A stretch of 64,000 bases of DNA from Mesorhizobium sp. WSM3859 (GCF_002295065.1 NZ_NSGG01000009.1:186001-250000); one strand, 5' to 3'; numbered from the stretch's first letter, positions 8,193 through 17,086 are shown. Notes: generated by a model from the letters alone, not told the origin. Made by a program: numbers and translations.

Positions 8193-9350
8193 ATGAAGAT
8201 CGTGGACATCAAGACGGCGGTCGTCGCCTATCATGGCAAGGCGACCCTGATCCGGATCGATACGGACGCTGGCATCTCCGGCTATGGCGAAGCCAACCCC
8301 GATGCGGGCGCGGCCGCGATCGTCGGACTGATCTCAGAGCTGAAATCGGAATTGATCGGCCAGGATCCGCGCAACGTCGAATATTGCTGGGACAAGATCC
8401 GCCGTGATCATGTGTTTTCCGGCGCGCAGGCCGGCATCTTTCTCATCGCCCTCACCGGGCTCGAAATGGCGCTGTGGGACGTGGCGGCAAAAGCCGCCGG
8501 CCAGCCGCTCTACCGCATGTTCGGCGGCAAGTTCCGCGACCGGATAAGGCTCTATGCCGATTGCGGCGACGGCGATGACGAATCGGGATCGCCGCAGGGA
8601 TGTGCGGCCCGCGCGCGCCGCATGGTCGCGGAGGGCTTCACCGCCCTGAAGTTCGACATCGACAATCTGCACCATCCAACCAAATTCGACCGGATGAACC
8701 ACACCATCAACGGCGCCGAGTTGCGCTCCATGGTCGAGCGCGTTACGGCGGTGCGCGAAGCGGTTGGTCCCGACATCGATCTCTGCATCGACCTGCATGC
8801 GCGCTATGATGTGCTCAGCGCCAGCCGCATCGCCGCCGAGATGGAACGCTTCAATCTTCTCTGGCTCGAAGAGCCGATCCCGGCGGAAAACGTCGAGGCC
8901 CTGAAGCAGATCCGCATGCGGACCAAGACGCCGATCTGTGTTGGTGAAAATCTCTATCTGCGATGGGGTTTTCGGGAGCTGTTCCAGAATTACGGCGCCG
9001 ACGTCATCATGCCCGACGTGCCGAAATGCGGCGGCCTTGCCGAGAGCCGCAAGATCGCGAACCTCGCCGAGATGTATTATGTGCCCTTCGCGCCGCATCT
9101 GGTGTCGACGCCGCTGGGCACAATGGCGACATGTCATGTCTGCGCCAGCGTTCCGAACTTCCTGGTGCTGGAATGGCACGCGCTTGAGGAACGGGAAGCC
9201 TGGGACAGCTATGTCCGCTTGCCGAACGGCGCCAGGTCCATCGTCGAAGACGGCCACATCGCGGTGTCCGATGTGCCCGGCATCGGCGTCGAGCTCAACA
9301 TGGACGGTGTTCACAAACACGCCGTTCCCGGCTTCGGCATATTTGAATAG
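8193..9350 (+). CDS. Enolase-superfamily sugar-acid dehydratase (MR/GalD-like), module A
   Basis: A 385-residue protein of the mandelate racemase/galactonate dehydratase type. Enolase-superfamily enzymes abstract a proton next to a carboxylate and eliminate water using Mg2+. The three metal ligands are visible as Asp200 (CIDLH), Glu226 (WLEE) and Glu252 (VGEN); His202 two residues after the first ligand and His302 (APHLVSTPLG) are placed as in D-galactonate dehydratase. The start at 8193 follows GGGGGAGAAGGA. It leads a plus-strand pair with the SDR at 9404. Conversion of an aldonate to a 2-keto-3-deoxy acid is likely; which sugar is unknown. Confidence 0.88.
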   Translation: MKIVDIKTAVVAYHGKATLIRIDTDAGISGYGEANPDAGAAAIVGLISELKSELIGQDPRNVEYCWDKIRRDHVFSGAQAGIFLIALTGLEMALWDVAAKAAGQPLYRMFGGKFRDRIRLYADCGDGDDESGSPQGCAARARRMVAEGFTALKFDIDNLHHPTKFDRMNHTINGAELRSMVERVTAVREAVGPDIDLCIDLHARYDVLSASRIAAEMERFNLLWLEEPIPAENVEALKQIRMRTKTPICVGENLYLRWGFRELFQNYGADVIMPDVPKCGGLAESRKIANLAEMYYVPFAPHLVSTPLGTMATCHVCASVPNFLVLEWHALEEREAWDSYVRLPNGARSIVEDGHIAVSDVPGIGVELNMDGVHKHAVPGFGIFE

Positions 9351-9403
9351 CGGACGACCGGCGGGTTCGCCGCTGGATCAGATAAATTCGCTCGGAGGAA
9401 GCC

Positions 9404-10288
9404 ATGGGCAAGCGGATCGTCTTCACCGGCGGCAGCGGCAAGATCGGCCGGCACGTCATACCTTACCTGCTCAAGCGCGGGCATCAGGTTCTCAACCTCG
9501 ACCTGACACCGTTGGATGTGCCCGGCGTCGACACTGTCATCACCAACCTTGCGGATGCCGGCGAGGCCTACAATGCGCTGACGCTGCATTTCGGCTTCAG
9601 CGAGTATTTCGGCGGCAAGGGCCGCGCCCCCGTCGACGCTGTCGTCCATTTCGCGGCGCTCCCGCGGATATTCCTGCGGCCGGACAACGCCATGTTCGCC
9701 GCCAATGTGCAGTCGACCTACAATGTGATCGAGGCCGCCACCAAGCTCGGCATCCGCAAGATCGTCACGGCCTCAAGCGAAACGGTCTACGGCATCTGCT
9801 TTGCCGAAGGCGAACGCGATTTCCCATCGTTCCCGGTGGATGAGGATCACGACGCCGATCCGACCGACAGCTATGGTCTTTCCAAGCTGCTGGGCGAGAA
9901 GATCGCGCGGTCTTTCGCCTCCCGCACGGGAGCCGACATCTATGCGCTGCGGATCGGCGGCGTCGTCGAGCCAAAGGACTATGCCCGCTTTCCGGAATTC
10001 CTGGCCGATCCCTCGAAGCGGCGGCGGGACGCCTGGACCTATATGGACGCGCGCGATCTTGGGCAGATCGTCGACCTGTGCGTCGAGAAGGACGGCTTGG
10101 GCTTCCAGATATTCAACGCCGTCAACGACAACATCGTGTCCGAATTGCCGACGGCGGAGTTCCTCAGGAAGCATGCGCCCGACATACCGGTCACCCGCGC
10201 CATGGACACATTCGAGGGACCGATCTCAAACCGGAAGCTGCGCGACGTCCTTGGATTCCGCCAAGAGCATGACTGGCGGACCCAGTGA
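9404..10288 (+). CDS. NAD(P)-dependent epimerase/dehydratase-family protein (extended SDR)
   Basis: A 294-residue extended short-chain dehydrogenase. It has the glycine-rich nucleotide loop TGGSGKIG at residues 8-15, a catalytic Ser in ASSETVYG (about 124-130) and Tyr157/Lys161 in SYGLSK. A ribosome-binding site (GGAGGAAG) precedes the ATG. The 53-bp gap after the dehydratase gene suggests one transcript. Family members include uronate dehydrogenases and nucleotide-sugar epimerases; beside a sugar-acid dehydratase, oxidation of a uronate or hexose is more likely than nucleotide-sugar chemistry, but this is inference. Confidence 0.85.
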   Translation: MGKRIVFTGGSGKIGRHVIPYLLKRGHQVLNLDLTPLDVPGVDTVITNLADAGEAYNALTLHFGFSEYFGGKGRAPVDAVVHFAALPRIFLRPDNAMFAANVQSTYNVIEAATKLGIRKIVTASSETVYGICFAEGERDFPSFPVDEDHDADPTDSYGLSKLLGEKIARSFASRTGADIYALRIGGVVEPKDYARFPEFLADPSKRRRDAWTYMDARDLGQIVDLCVEKDGLGFQIFNAVNDNIVSELPTAEFLRKHAPDIPVTRAMDTFEGPISNRKLRDVLGFRQEHDWRTQ

Positions 10289-10310
10289 GCTGATCCTTAC
10301 GGGTCAGCTC
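10287..10310. terminator. Bidirectional stem-loop between convergent genes
   Basis: GAGCTGATCC, a TTAC loop and GGGTCAGCTC form a 10-bp stem with one mismatch. It starts at the stop codon of the SDR gene and stands between two convergent transcription units. There is no clear T-run on either side. Confidence 0.5.
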
Positions 10311-10345
10311 AACGCCTATCGCTCAAAGGCGAGCGGCGACAAAGC

Positions 10346-11545
10346 TCAGTCGAAGAAGCCGGCATCCTCTTCCTTGACATATTTTCTCGCCGCCTTGGCG
10401 TCGATATCGAGGCCGAGCCCAGGCGCTTCCAGCAAGTCCACCATGCTGTCCTTCACGATCTGTTTCGGCAGGCCGATCACGAGGTCCCCCCACCACGGAT
10501 CGGAGGCGCTCGGATATTCGAAGGCGATGTAGTTCGCGGGCAAGGTGGCGCAGACATTGATCAGCGCGCCGAGGCCGAGCAGGCCGTTCGCGGTGCCGTG
10601 CGGCGCCATCAGGATCGAGTGCATGTAGGCGTGCTCGGCGACCCATTTGAGCTCGGCGATGCCGCCGATATCGGCCGGATCGGGACCGATGACCCGCACC
10701 GCCTGCGTCTCGATCAGCTCCTTGAAATTGTGGCGCAGATAGATCTGCTCGCCGGTATGGATCGGCGTCGAGGTGGAGGTCGTCAGCTCCCGATAGGCCT
10801 GCGGATTGACCCAGGGCACATAGTCGCCAGTGAGCATGTCCTCCAGCCACATCAGATTGTGCTTCTCGACCGCGCGCGCGAATTTGATCGCATCGGGCAA
10901 CATCCAGCCCGGGCCGCAGTCGAGCGCCAGGCTGACCTTGTCGCCCAGCACCTCCTTCATCGCCGCCACACAGTCGAGCATGTGATTGAAACCGCGCTCG
11001 CTGATCACGCCCTGGTCCATGGCGCCGTGATAGCCGGCCTTCTTCTGCGTCACGCCGTAGTGAAAACCCTCCACGCTGTCCTTCATGTTGGAGTGGAACG
11101 AGATGCCCTGCTTGACCATGAAGAAGTTCTGCGGCTGCTCCATCATCCACTTGACGTCGGCGGCGTAATCCTCCGGCCGATCGCCCGTGCGCTTGCGGCG
11201 GATCGAGCCGTTGTAGACGCGCACCTTGTCACGCACCTTGCCGCCGAGCAGCTTGTAGACCGGCACCCCCGCGGCCTTGCCGGCGATGTCCCACAGCGCG
11301 TGCTCGATGGCGCTCACCGCCGCGCCATAGGGCTTGAACGAACCGCGCTGGCGGATCTTCAGCATCACCCGCTCGACATCGGTCGGGTCCTCGCCGACCA
11401 GCGCCTCGCGAAAATGCAGCACGAAGGGTTTCAGGTAGGTCTTTGTGTATTCGACTTCGGCCAGGCCATAGAGGCCCTCGTCGGTGACGACGCGGACGAT
11501 GGGGTGCTTGCCGATAACGGCGCAGCGCAGGTCGGTGATCTTCAT
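10346..11545 (-). CDS. Enolase-superfamily protein (module B, third of operon)
   Basis: A 399-residue MR/MLE-type protein, last gene of the minus-strand operon of module B. Metal-ligand positions are Asp209 (LALDCGPG), Glu235 (WLEDM) and Glu266 (HTGEQ), with His316 (MAPHGTANG) as general base. The usual D-x-H seen in galactonate dehydratases is absent: the residues after Asp209 are Cys-Gly. An insertion of about 45 residues (roughly 135-180, FHSNMKDSVEGFHYG) distinguishes it from the 8193 and 20073 proteins; the 11970 protein has a comparable insertion. This suggests a different substrate or an epimerase/racemase rather than a standard aldonate dehydratase. Confidence 0.85.
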   Translation of the reverse strand: MKITDLRCAVIGKHPIVRVVTDEGLYGLAEVEYTKTYLKPFVLHFREALVGEDPTDVERVMLKIRQRGSFKPYGAAVSAIEHALWDIAGKAAGVPVYKLLGGKVRDKVRVYNGSIRRKRTGDRPEDYAADVKWMMEQPQNFFMVKQGISFHSNMKDSVEGFHYGVTQKKAGYHGAMDQGVISERGFNHMLDCVAAMKEVLGDKVSLALDCGPGWMLPDAIKFARAVEKHNLMWLEDMLTGDYVPWVNPQAYRELTTSTSTPIHTGEQIYLRHNFKELIETQAVRVIGPDPADIGGIAELKWVAEHAYMHSILMAPHGTANGLLGLGALINVCATLPANYIAFEYPSASDPWWGDLVIGLPKQIVKDSMVDLLEAPGLGLDIDAKAARKYVKEEDAGFFD

Positions 11546-11554
11546 GGCGCAGTC

Positions 11555-11881
11555 CTATTTCACAGACGAAAAAGTTGTCGGCGTGAGCAACTGGCTGCTG
11601 ATATTGGCAACGAGCTGCCCGTCGCGCTCAGACTCGTCCCGGGCCCTGTGCCATGCCGGATCGGTGACGAAAGCCGTCCATTTCGCCTCACGCTCGGCCA
11701 GCGATTCCCAGGCGAGGAAATAGGTGAGCCGATTGTTGTTTTCGCCGATCATCGTAGTGAAGAACCCAGCCTGGCGGATGCCGTGCCTCTCCCAGATGGC
11801 CAGCGTTTGCTCGGAAAAGCGTTTGAGCAAAGCCGGCAGCCTGCCCGGCAGGCAGTCATAGATACGCAGTTCGTAGATCAT
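11555..11881 (-). CDS. NIPSNAP-family protein
   Basis: A 108-residue protein beginning MIYELRIYDCLPGRL, the start typical of NIPSNAP proteins, with the ferredoxin-like alpha/beta pattern and the motif LTYFLAWESLAERE followed by a W..F segment. NIPSNAP proteins are small dimeric barrels whose bacterial function is unsettled. The gene lies between two enolase-superfamily genes, 9 bp before the start of the next, so it is in the operon. The start at 11881 gives the canonical N-terminus; upstream in-frame codons lack similarity. A role in binding or isomerising a pathway intermediate is a guess. Confidence 0.85.
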   Translation of the reverse strand: MIYELRIYDCLPGRLPALLKRFSEQTLAIWERHGIRQAGFFTTMIGENNNRLTYFLAWESLAEREAKWTAFVTDPAWHRARDESERDGQLVANISSQLLTPTTFSSVK

Positions 11882-11969
11882 GGTTTCCGTTTCTCTCTCT
11901 TCGCCTCTCTCTTGGGAGAGGTCGACACGAATGGTCGGTCGGTTGGGGGAATGAGGGCAAAGGGGCTGG

Positions 11970-13328
11970 CTAACTCCAGGTCCGGTCCCAGCTATATTCA
12001 TTGTCCCAATGCTCGGTCGATTGCCATATCCCCGTGACACCGGGCTGCAGATGCTGGCTGATCACCTCGTCGACCACATCGTCGATACCCAGCCCCGGCT
12101 TGTCGGGCACGGTGATGAAGCCATCCTTGACGAGCGGCTTGGGAAGTCCTGTGACGATGTCGTCCCACCATTCGACATCGGCGGAGTGGTATTCGAGCGC
12201 CATGAAGTTTTCGGTCGCGGTCGCGACATGCGCCGCGGCCATCGCGGCGATCGGGCTTTCGGCCATGTGGATCGCCATGGCAACGCCGTGGTCCTGCGCC
12301 ATGTCGCCGATCTTCTTGGTCTCGAGGATGCCGCCGCTGGTGAGCAGGTCCGGATGGATAATGGAGAGACCGCCGTTCTTCAGCAGAGGCTCGAACCCCT
12401 CCTTGAGATAGATGTCCTCGCCGGTGCAGATCGGCACCGAGGTCGCCTGTTGCAGTTGCCGGTACTGCTCGGTGTACTGCCAGGGGATCACGTCCTCGAG
12501 CCAAGCCGGCACGTATTTCTCGATACGGCGCGACAGGCGGATGCCGTCCTGCAGCGAGATGTGGCCGACATGGTCGATGGCTAAGGGAATCTCGTAGCCG
12601 ATGACCTCGCGGACCTCGTGGATATATTGCTCAAGCAGGTCTATGCCCTTTTCGGTGAAATGCAGACCCGTGAACGGATGCTGCACATTCTGCGCATCGT
12701 AGGCGAGATTGCGGGCCTTGCGCTCCTCGATCGTGCCGCCGCGGCCGCGCGGATTGGCGTGAAACCCTTCGAGCGCGCCGGCGGGCGCAGTCACGGCGCC
12801 CGGAATGTGGGCGATCTGCATCAGGCCGAGATCCATCTTGAGGAAAGTGAACCCGCGCTCCATGCGCGCCTTGAGGCGCTTGCCGGTCTCCGTGCCGCTC
12901 GGCTTCTCGGCGTCGGTATCGCAATAGACGCGCACCTGGTCGCGAAACCTGCCGCCCAGCATCTGGTAGATCGGCACGCCATAGGCCTTGCCGGCAAGAT
13001 CCCAGAGCGCGATCTCGACCGCCGACACACCGCCGCCCTGCCGGCCATGGCCGCCGAACTGCTTGATGCGGCGGAACAGCCGGTCGACGTCGCAGGGGTT
13101 CTCGCCGAGCAGCCGGCTCTTCAGCATCAGCGCAAAGGTGGCGCTGGCGCCGTCGCGCACCTCGCCAAGCCCGACGATGCCCTGGTTGGTGTAGATCTTG
13201 AGCAGCGCCGAGGTGAACGGCGCGCCGACGATCTCGGCCACCCGCATGTCGGTGATGCGCAGGTCGGATGGCCTGGAATTCGTGTTGATACGATTGAGAG
13301 CCTCGTCGGCTCCATCCGTCTTTGGCAT
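11970..13328 (-). CDS. Enolase-superfamily protein (module B, second of operon)
   Basis: A 452-residue member, longer than the roughly 390 usual. The first 22 residues are extra. Metal ligands are Asp252 (AIDHVGH), Glu278 (WLEDV) and Glu304 (CTGEDIY), the fourth acidic position is Asp327 (HPDLLTSGG) and the C-terminal base is His354 (AIHMAESP). A long insertion at about 175-215 (HIPGAVTAPAGALEGFH) sits in the capping region that decides specificity. It resembles the 10346 protein most (shared WLED, TGE.IYL and EYWW/WWxD patterns near the C-terminus). Dehydration or epimerisation of an acid sugar is likely; the substrate is unknown. Confidence 0.85.
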   Translation of the reverse strand: MPKTDGADEALNRINTNSRPSDLRITDMRVAEIVGAPFTSALLKIYTNQGIVGLGEVRDGASATFALMLKSRLLGENPCDVDRLFRRIKQFGGHGRQGGGVSAVEIALWDLAGKAYGVPIYQMLGGRFRDQVRVYCDTDAEKPSGTETGKRLKARMERGFTFLKMDLGLMQIAHIPGAVTAPAGALEGFHANPRGRGGTIEERKARNLAYDAQNVQHPFTGLHFTEKGIDLLEQYIHEVREVIGYEIPLAIDHVGHISLQDGIRLSRRIEKYVPAWLEDVIPWQYTEQYRQLQQATSVPICTGEDIYLKEGFEPLLKNGGLSIIHPDLLTSGGILETKKIGDMAQDHGVAMAIHMAESPIAAMAAAHVATATENFMALEYHSADVEWWDDIVTGLPKPLVKDGFITVPDKPGLGIDDVVDEVISQHLQPGVTGIWQSTEHWDNEYSWDRTWS

Positions 13329-13385
13329 GATTTGTCCTCGTTCCGCTGGGAGTGGCCTCGCGCGCCGGGCCTGCTTTAAGCAGCG

Positions 13386-14552
13386 CTAGCCCAGTTCGAT
13401 CTCGTGGGTCTGCAGGTAGTCGCGGTTCATCTCGACACCGAGGCCGGGCTTCGACGTCAGCTTGAGGTTGCCGTTCGAGACATCGAGCGGTCTGTCGATG
13501 AGGTGATCGTATTTGGAGAGGTCCCACTCCGAGGTTTCGAGCTTGTAGAAGTTGGGAACCGTCATCATCACCTGCGCTCCCGCGACCACGTTGATCGGTC
13601 CGGCGGCGTCATGCGGCGAGACCGGGACGTAATAGGCTTCGCACAAGGCAGAGATTTTCTTGAGCTCGGTGATGCCGCCGGTCCAGGTGACGTCGGGCAT
13701 GATGTAGTCGGCGAGCTTGTTCTCGAGCACCGGCACGAAATCCCATTTCGTGTGGCCGCGCTCGCCCCAGGAGATGGGGGCGCTGACCTTGTCGCGCACC
13801 TGCTTGAGGGCGTTGAGGCTCTCGGGCGGACAGGGCTCCTCGAACCAGTCGATCTGGCCGGCCTCCTCGAGGCTCCGGCAAAGGCGGATGGCGGTAGGAA
13901 CATCGAAGCGTCCATGCGCGTCGATGAGGATGTCGACATCAGGCCCCGCCGTCTCACGGATCAGCGCCGTCAGTTCGGCAGCTTCACGCTCGTCCTTGCG
14001 GGTCATGCCGCCGTCGAGATAGCCGTCCCGCCTTTCGCGGGCCACGCCATCGACGCTCGGACCCTGGTGCGGGAACGGATCGAATTTGAGCCCGGTGTGG
14101 CCGGACTCCACGATGTCGCGAATTTCGCGGACCACGGCTTCCTTGCTGGTGAATTTGGCCTGGTTGGGATGGGTGTAAAGCGCGATTTCATCGCGCACCG
14201 GTCCGCCCAGCAATTCGTAGATCGGCTTGCCGAGAACTTTGCCGCGGATGTCCCAAAGCGCGATGTCGATGGCGCTCACGCATTCGACGGCGGCGCCGCG
14301 GCTGCCCATATAGGTGAAGCTGCGGAAAATCTTGTGCCACAGATGCTCGATGCGCGCCGGGTCCTCGCCTGCCACGGCGGCGCCGATCTGGCGCAGGATC
14401 GTGCACAGCGCGCGGTTGGCGAGCTTCGTCGTGGTGGTGATCTCGCCCCAGCCGCTGACCCCTTCGTCCGTCGTCACTTCGACGAACAGGTACTCTCCCC
14501 AGTAGGAAGCGTCGGACTTGATCAGCCACGGCCGAATGCTCGTGATTTTCAT
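13386..14552 (-). CDS. Enolase-superfamily sugar-acid dehydratase (module B, first of operon)
   Basis: A 388-residue protein with MKITSIRPWLIK at the start. Ligands are Asp211 (LIDAHGRFD), Glu238 (WFEEP) and Glu264 (SWGERG), with His213 and His314 (SPHDAAGP) in the positions expected of galactonate-dehydratase-like enzymes. It therefore has the full residue set for acid/base dehydration. It follows the GntR regulator by 48 bp and precedes the next paralogue by 57 bp, so the order is regulator, dehydratase, dehydratase, NIPSNAP, dehydratase. Likely product is a 2-keto-3-deoxy acid. Confidence 0.88.
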   Translation of the reverse strand: MKITSIRPWLIKSDASYWGEYLFVEVTTDEGVSGWGEITTTTKLANRALCTILRQIGAAVAGEDPARIEHLWHKIFRSFTYMGSRGAAVECVSAIDIALWDIRGKVLGKPIYELLGGPVRDEIALYTHPNQAKFTSKEAVVREIRDIVESGHTGLKFDPFPHQGPSVDGVARERRDGYLDGGMTRKDEREAAELTALIRETAGPDVDILIDAHGRFDVPTAIRLCRSLEEAGQIDWFEEPCPPESLNALKQVRDKVSAPISWGERGHTKWDFVPVLENKLADYIMPDVTWTGGITELKKISALCEAYYVPVSPHDAAGPINVVAGAQVMMTVPNFYKLETSEWDLSKYDHLIDRPLDVSNGNLKLTSKPGLGVEMNRDYLQTHEIELG

Positions 14553-14600
14553 CTGGACTATCCTCCCTGAAATGGCCAGGCTGACGATGTTGCGGATCCG

Positions 14601-15317
14601 CTACCCTGCCCGGGCGGCGCTGCGCGCGCGCATGTGTTCGAGGACATGCCGGCCGGAGCCCTCGACATGGCGAGCAATGAGTTCGGCCGCCTTGTCGGCC
14701 TCTCCCGCTTTCACGAGCGCGATGAGCTCGCGATGCTCGCGGATGATCGCGGCGCGCCGGGCAAGCGTGAAATTGAACCGCCGGCTGACCGCTCGCAGCA
14801 CCTCGCGGTGCTTCCACCAGAGCTCGGCGGCGTGGCGGTTGTAGTGCCGCTGGTACATCACGGTATGGAACGCGGTATCCAGCTCGCTGTGCCTGAACGT
14901 GTCGGCGAAGTTGTTCTCTTCGATCAGGCCCTGGAGACGTTCGAGCTCGGCGATGTCCTCCTCAGTCGCCATTCCCACGAACCAGCGCGTCAGGGCGGGC
15001 TCGATGAGAACGCCGATCTCGTAGATATCGCGCACGAAATCCTGATCTATGGGCCGGACGCGCGCGCCCCGGTTGGGAACGAAGGTGACGAAGCCCTCGC
15101 CGCGCAACAATTGCAGCGCCTCGCGCACGGGATTGGTCGAGGTGCCGTGACGGCGGGCGAGATCGGTGACCACGAGCCGCTCGTTGGCGGCCAGCCGCCC
15201 CTCGATGATGTCTTCCCTTATCTGCTCGTAAAGCGAGGCGCCCTCGCTTGATGCCCCGAGAGCGTCAATCCCGTCGGGTGGTTCTGCTTTGAAATCGCTC
15301 GTTTCCGCCAAGGCCAT
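14601..15317 (-). CDS. GntR/FCD-family transcriptional regulator (module B)
   Basis: About 238 residues. The winged helix (SLYEQIREDIIEGRL..RLVVTDLARRHGTSTNPVREALQLLRGEGFV) occupies roughly residues 25-95, followed by an FCD ligand-binding domain with the E.N.FADTFRHSELDTAFHTVMY segment. It is divergent from the importer operon of module B and is the first gene of the enolase operon, so it probably controls both. I placed the start at 15317 (MALAETSDF), because the longer open frame to 15476 covers AT-rich DNA that looks like promoter. A run of G directly before this ATG makes the exact start uncertain. Confidence 0.9.
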   Translation of the reverse strand: MALAETSDFKAEPPDGIDALGASSEGASLYEQIREDIIEGRLAANERLVVTDLARRHGTSTNPVREALQLLRGEGFVTFVPNRGARVRPIDQDFVRDIYEIGVLIEPALTRWFVGMATEEDIAELERLQGLIEENNFADTFRHSELDTAFHTVMYQRHYNRHAAELWWKHREVLRAVSRRFNFTLARRAAIIREHRELIALVKAGEADKAAELIARHVEGSGRHVLEHMRARSAARAG

Positions 15318-15364
15318 CCCCCTAGTCCAATACACGATCCGACCGATATCACGCACATCTTCGA

Positions 15365-15385
15365 CAAACAATGTACGATTTGTTG
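15365..15385. promoter_or_regulatory. Imperfect inverted repeat in module B divergent promoter
   Basis: Arms CAAACAAT (15365-15372) and ATTTGTTG (15378-15385) pair at six of eight positions around a 5-bp centre. It lies between the GntR gene and the binding-protein gene and is a candidate operator of that regulator. The TTGACA at 15388-15393 could be a -35 box, but the nearest good -10 (TATAAA, 15416) is 22 bp away. Confidence 0.4.
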
Positions 15386-15527
15386 CGTTGACAGCTATTC
15401 TGCGATCTGAAAACGTATAAAGTGATCGAAGGGATACATTAGGGCGGAGAAATATCCCGGCGATCGAAACGAGCAAGGACCGCTTGCCTAGGCGCAGAGC
15501 GGCACAGGAGAACCTGGGAGGAGACCT

Positions 15528-17009
15528 ATGAGGAGGATCACAGTCGGCGGTGCCGTTCTGCGCGGCGCTGTTTCCACTGCTTTGACGATATCGCTGATGT
15601 CCGCTTCGGCGCTAGCCGCGCCGCCGGTCGACCTGAGCAAGTGGTCGCCGGAATATGTGCGCTCGATTGCCGGCACGCAGGATTTTGACACGGCTGGCGA
15701 TTGCGCCAAGGTCACCCCGCTCGATTACAAGGGGCGACTGACTTTCTGGTACCAGGGCGTGTTCGAGGGCGACCCCGATCTCCTGCGCCAGTACTACAAG
15801 GATTTCTTCGCGACCTTCCGCAAGACCTATCCGAACATCCAGCTCGAGGAACAGGCCCTCACCTATAACGACCTTCTCGACAAGTTCCGCACGGCGCTCC
15901 TTGGCAATGCCGCGCCGATGGCGGTCCGCCTGCAGATCCTAGGTGGCACCGAGTTCGCCTCGAAGGGCTATCTGCAGCCGCTGAAACCCGAGGACGTCGG
16001 CTACTCGACCGAGGATTTCTGGCCCGGCGCCATGAAGGCGGTGACCTGGGACGGCGTGACCTACGGCATTCCGACCAACAATGAGACGATGGCCTTCATC
16101 TGGAATGCCGACATCTTCAAGCGCGCGGGCCTCGATCCGAACAAGCCCCCGGCAACCTGGGACGATGTCGTCAAATATTCCAAGCAGATCCACGACAAGC
16201 TCGGCATTGCCGGCTACGGCCTCGTGGCGCGCAAGAACGCCGGCAACACGCCCTACCGCTTCATGCCGCAGCTATGGGCCTATGGCGGCGGCGTTTTCGA
16301 CGAAGCCACTGCGAACCCGACCTACAAGGACATCGAGCTCAACAGCGCGCAGAGCAAGGCGGCGCTGCAGGCATCCTACGACATGTATGTGCGCGACAAA
16401 TCGGTTCCGGTCTCGGCGCTCACCAACCAGCAGGCCGACAACCAGCCGCTGTTCCTCGCCGGCCAGCTCGGCATGATGATCTCGCATCCGTCCGACTACA
16501 ACGTCATGCTCGACCTGCAGAAGAAGGCGACGGGCACCGACAAGGACAAGGCCCAGACCGTCATCGACAACATGCGCTACGGCCTCATTCCGACCGGTCC
16601 CGACGGCAAGCGCGCCGTCGTCTTCGGCGGCTCGAACATTCACATCCTGAAGCCCGAATATGTCGAGGGCGGCAAGGTGGACGAGCCGGCGGCAAAGGCC
16701 ATCATCTGCATGTGGACGAGCCCCGAATGGTCGCTAAAGATGGCCTATGCCGGCTCGAACCCCGGCAACCTCAACGGCTTCAAGACCAAATGGATGAAGG
16801 AGCGTCTGGACAGCATCAAGTTCCTCGATGTCACGACGTCGATGCTGCCATACGGCATCCCGTTCCCGGCGCTGCCGCAGTCGCCCGAGATCATGAACAT
16901 CATCGTCCCGGACATGCTGCAGAATGCCCTGACCGGAGCGATGACCGTCGACCAGGCGGCGGACGACGCGGCCAAGAAGGTGAAGGACCTGATGGGCGGC
17001 GGACTCTAG
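15528..17009 (+). CDS. Extracellular solute-binding protein, family 1 (importer B)
   Basis: A 493-residue periplasmic binding protein, longer than the usual 410-430. The N-terminus is a Sec signal peptide (MRRITVGGAVLRG, then a hydrophobic core and SALAAPPVD cleavage region). A strong ribosome-binding site (GGGAGGAGA) precedes the ATG. The mature chain has the family-1 pattern, with GTDKDKAQTVIDN and a C-terminal TGAMTVDQAADDAAKKVKDL. It opens the plus-strand operon of module B and is separated from the permeases by a strong stem-loop. The ligand is not evident. Confidence 0.92.
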   Translation: MRRITVGGAVLRGAVSTALTISLMSASALAAPPVDLSKWSPEYVRSIAGTQDFDTAGDCAKVTPLDYKGRLTFWYQGVFEGDPDLLRQYYKDFFATFRKTYPNIQLEEQALTYNDLLDKFRTALLGNAAPMAVRLQILGGTEFASKGYLQPLKPEDVGYSTEDFWPGAMKAVTWDGVTYGIPTNNETMAFIWNADIFKRAGLDPNKPPATWDDVVKYSKQIHDKLGIAGYGLVARKNAGNTPYRFMPQLWAYGGGVFDEATANPTYKDIELNSAQSKAALQASYDMYVRDKSVPVSALTNQQADNQPLFLAGQLGMMISHPSDYNVMLDLQKKATGTDKDKAQTVIDNMRYGLIPTGPDGKRAVVFGGSNIHILKPEYVEGGKVDEPAAKAIICMWTSPEWSLKMAYAGSNPGNLNGFKTKWMKERLDSIKFLDVTTSMLPYGIPFPALPQSPEIMNIIVPDMLQNALTGAMTVDQAADDAAKKVKDLMGGGL

Positions 17010-17031
17010 TCCAGGCCTGAGCTGCGATCCG

Positions 17032-17058
17032 ACCGGCTGCGCGTCGAGCGCAGCCGGT
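17032..17058 (+). other. Stem-loop between binding-protein and permease genes
   Basis: ACCGGCTGCGC and GCGCAGCCGGT pair perfectly over 11 bp around a 5-base loop, with no T-run. Such hairpins between the first and second genes of importer operons commonly stabilise the binding-protein part of the mRNA or attenuate read-through. That function is inferred from position. Confidence 0.65.
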
Positions 17059-17086
17059 TCGTTCCGATGAACAAGGGCACGCCAAA

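Noticed and set aside
10598..12037. 479-codon plus-strand frame opposite the 10346 and NIPSNAP genes
   Set aside because: It crosses gene borders and resembles no family; the opposite-strand genes have clear motifs.
13404..14570. 388-codon plus-strand frame opposite the 13386 enolase-superfamily gene
   Set aside because: Its residues are low in motif content and it is exactly antisense to a gene with all catalytic residues; long antisense frames are expected at this GC content.
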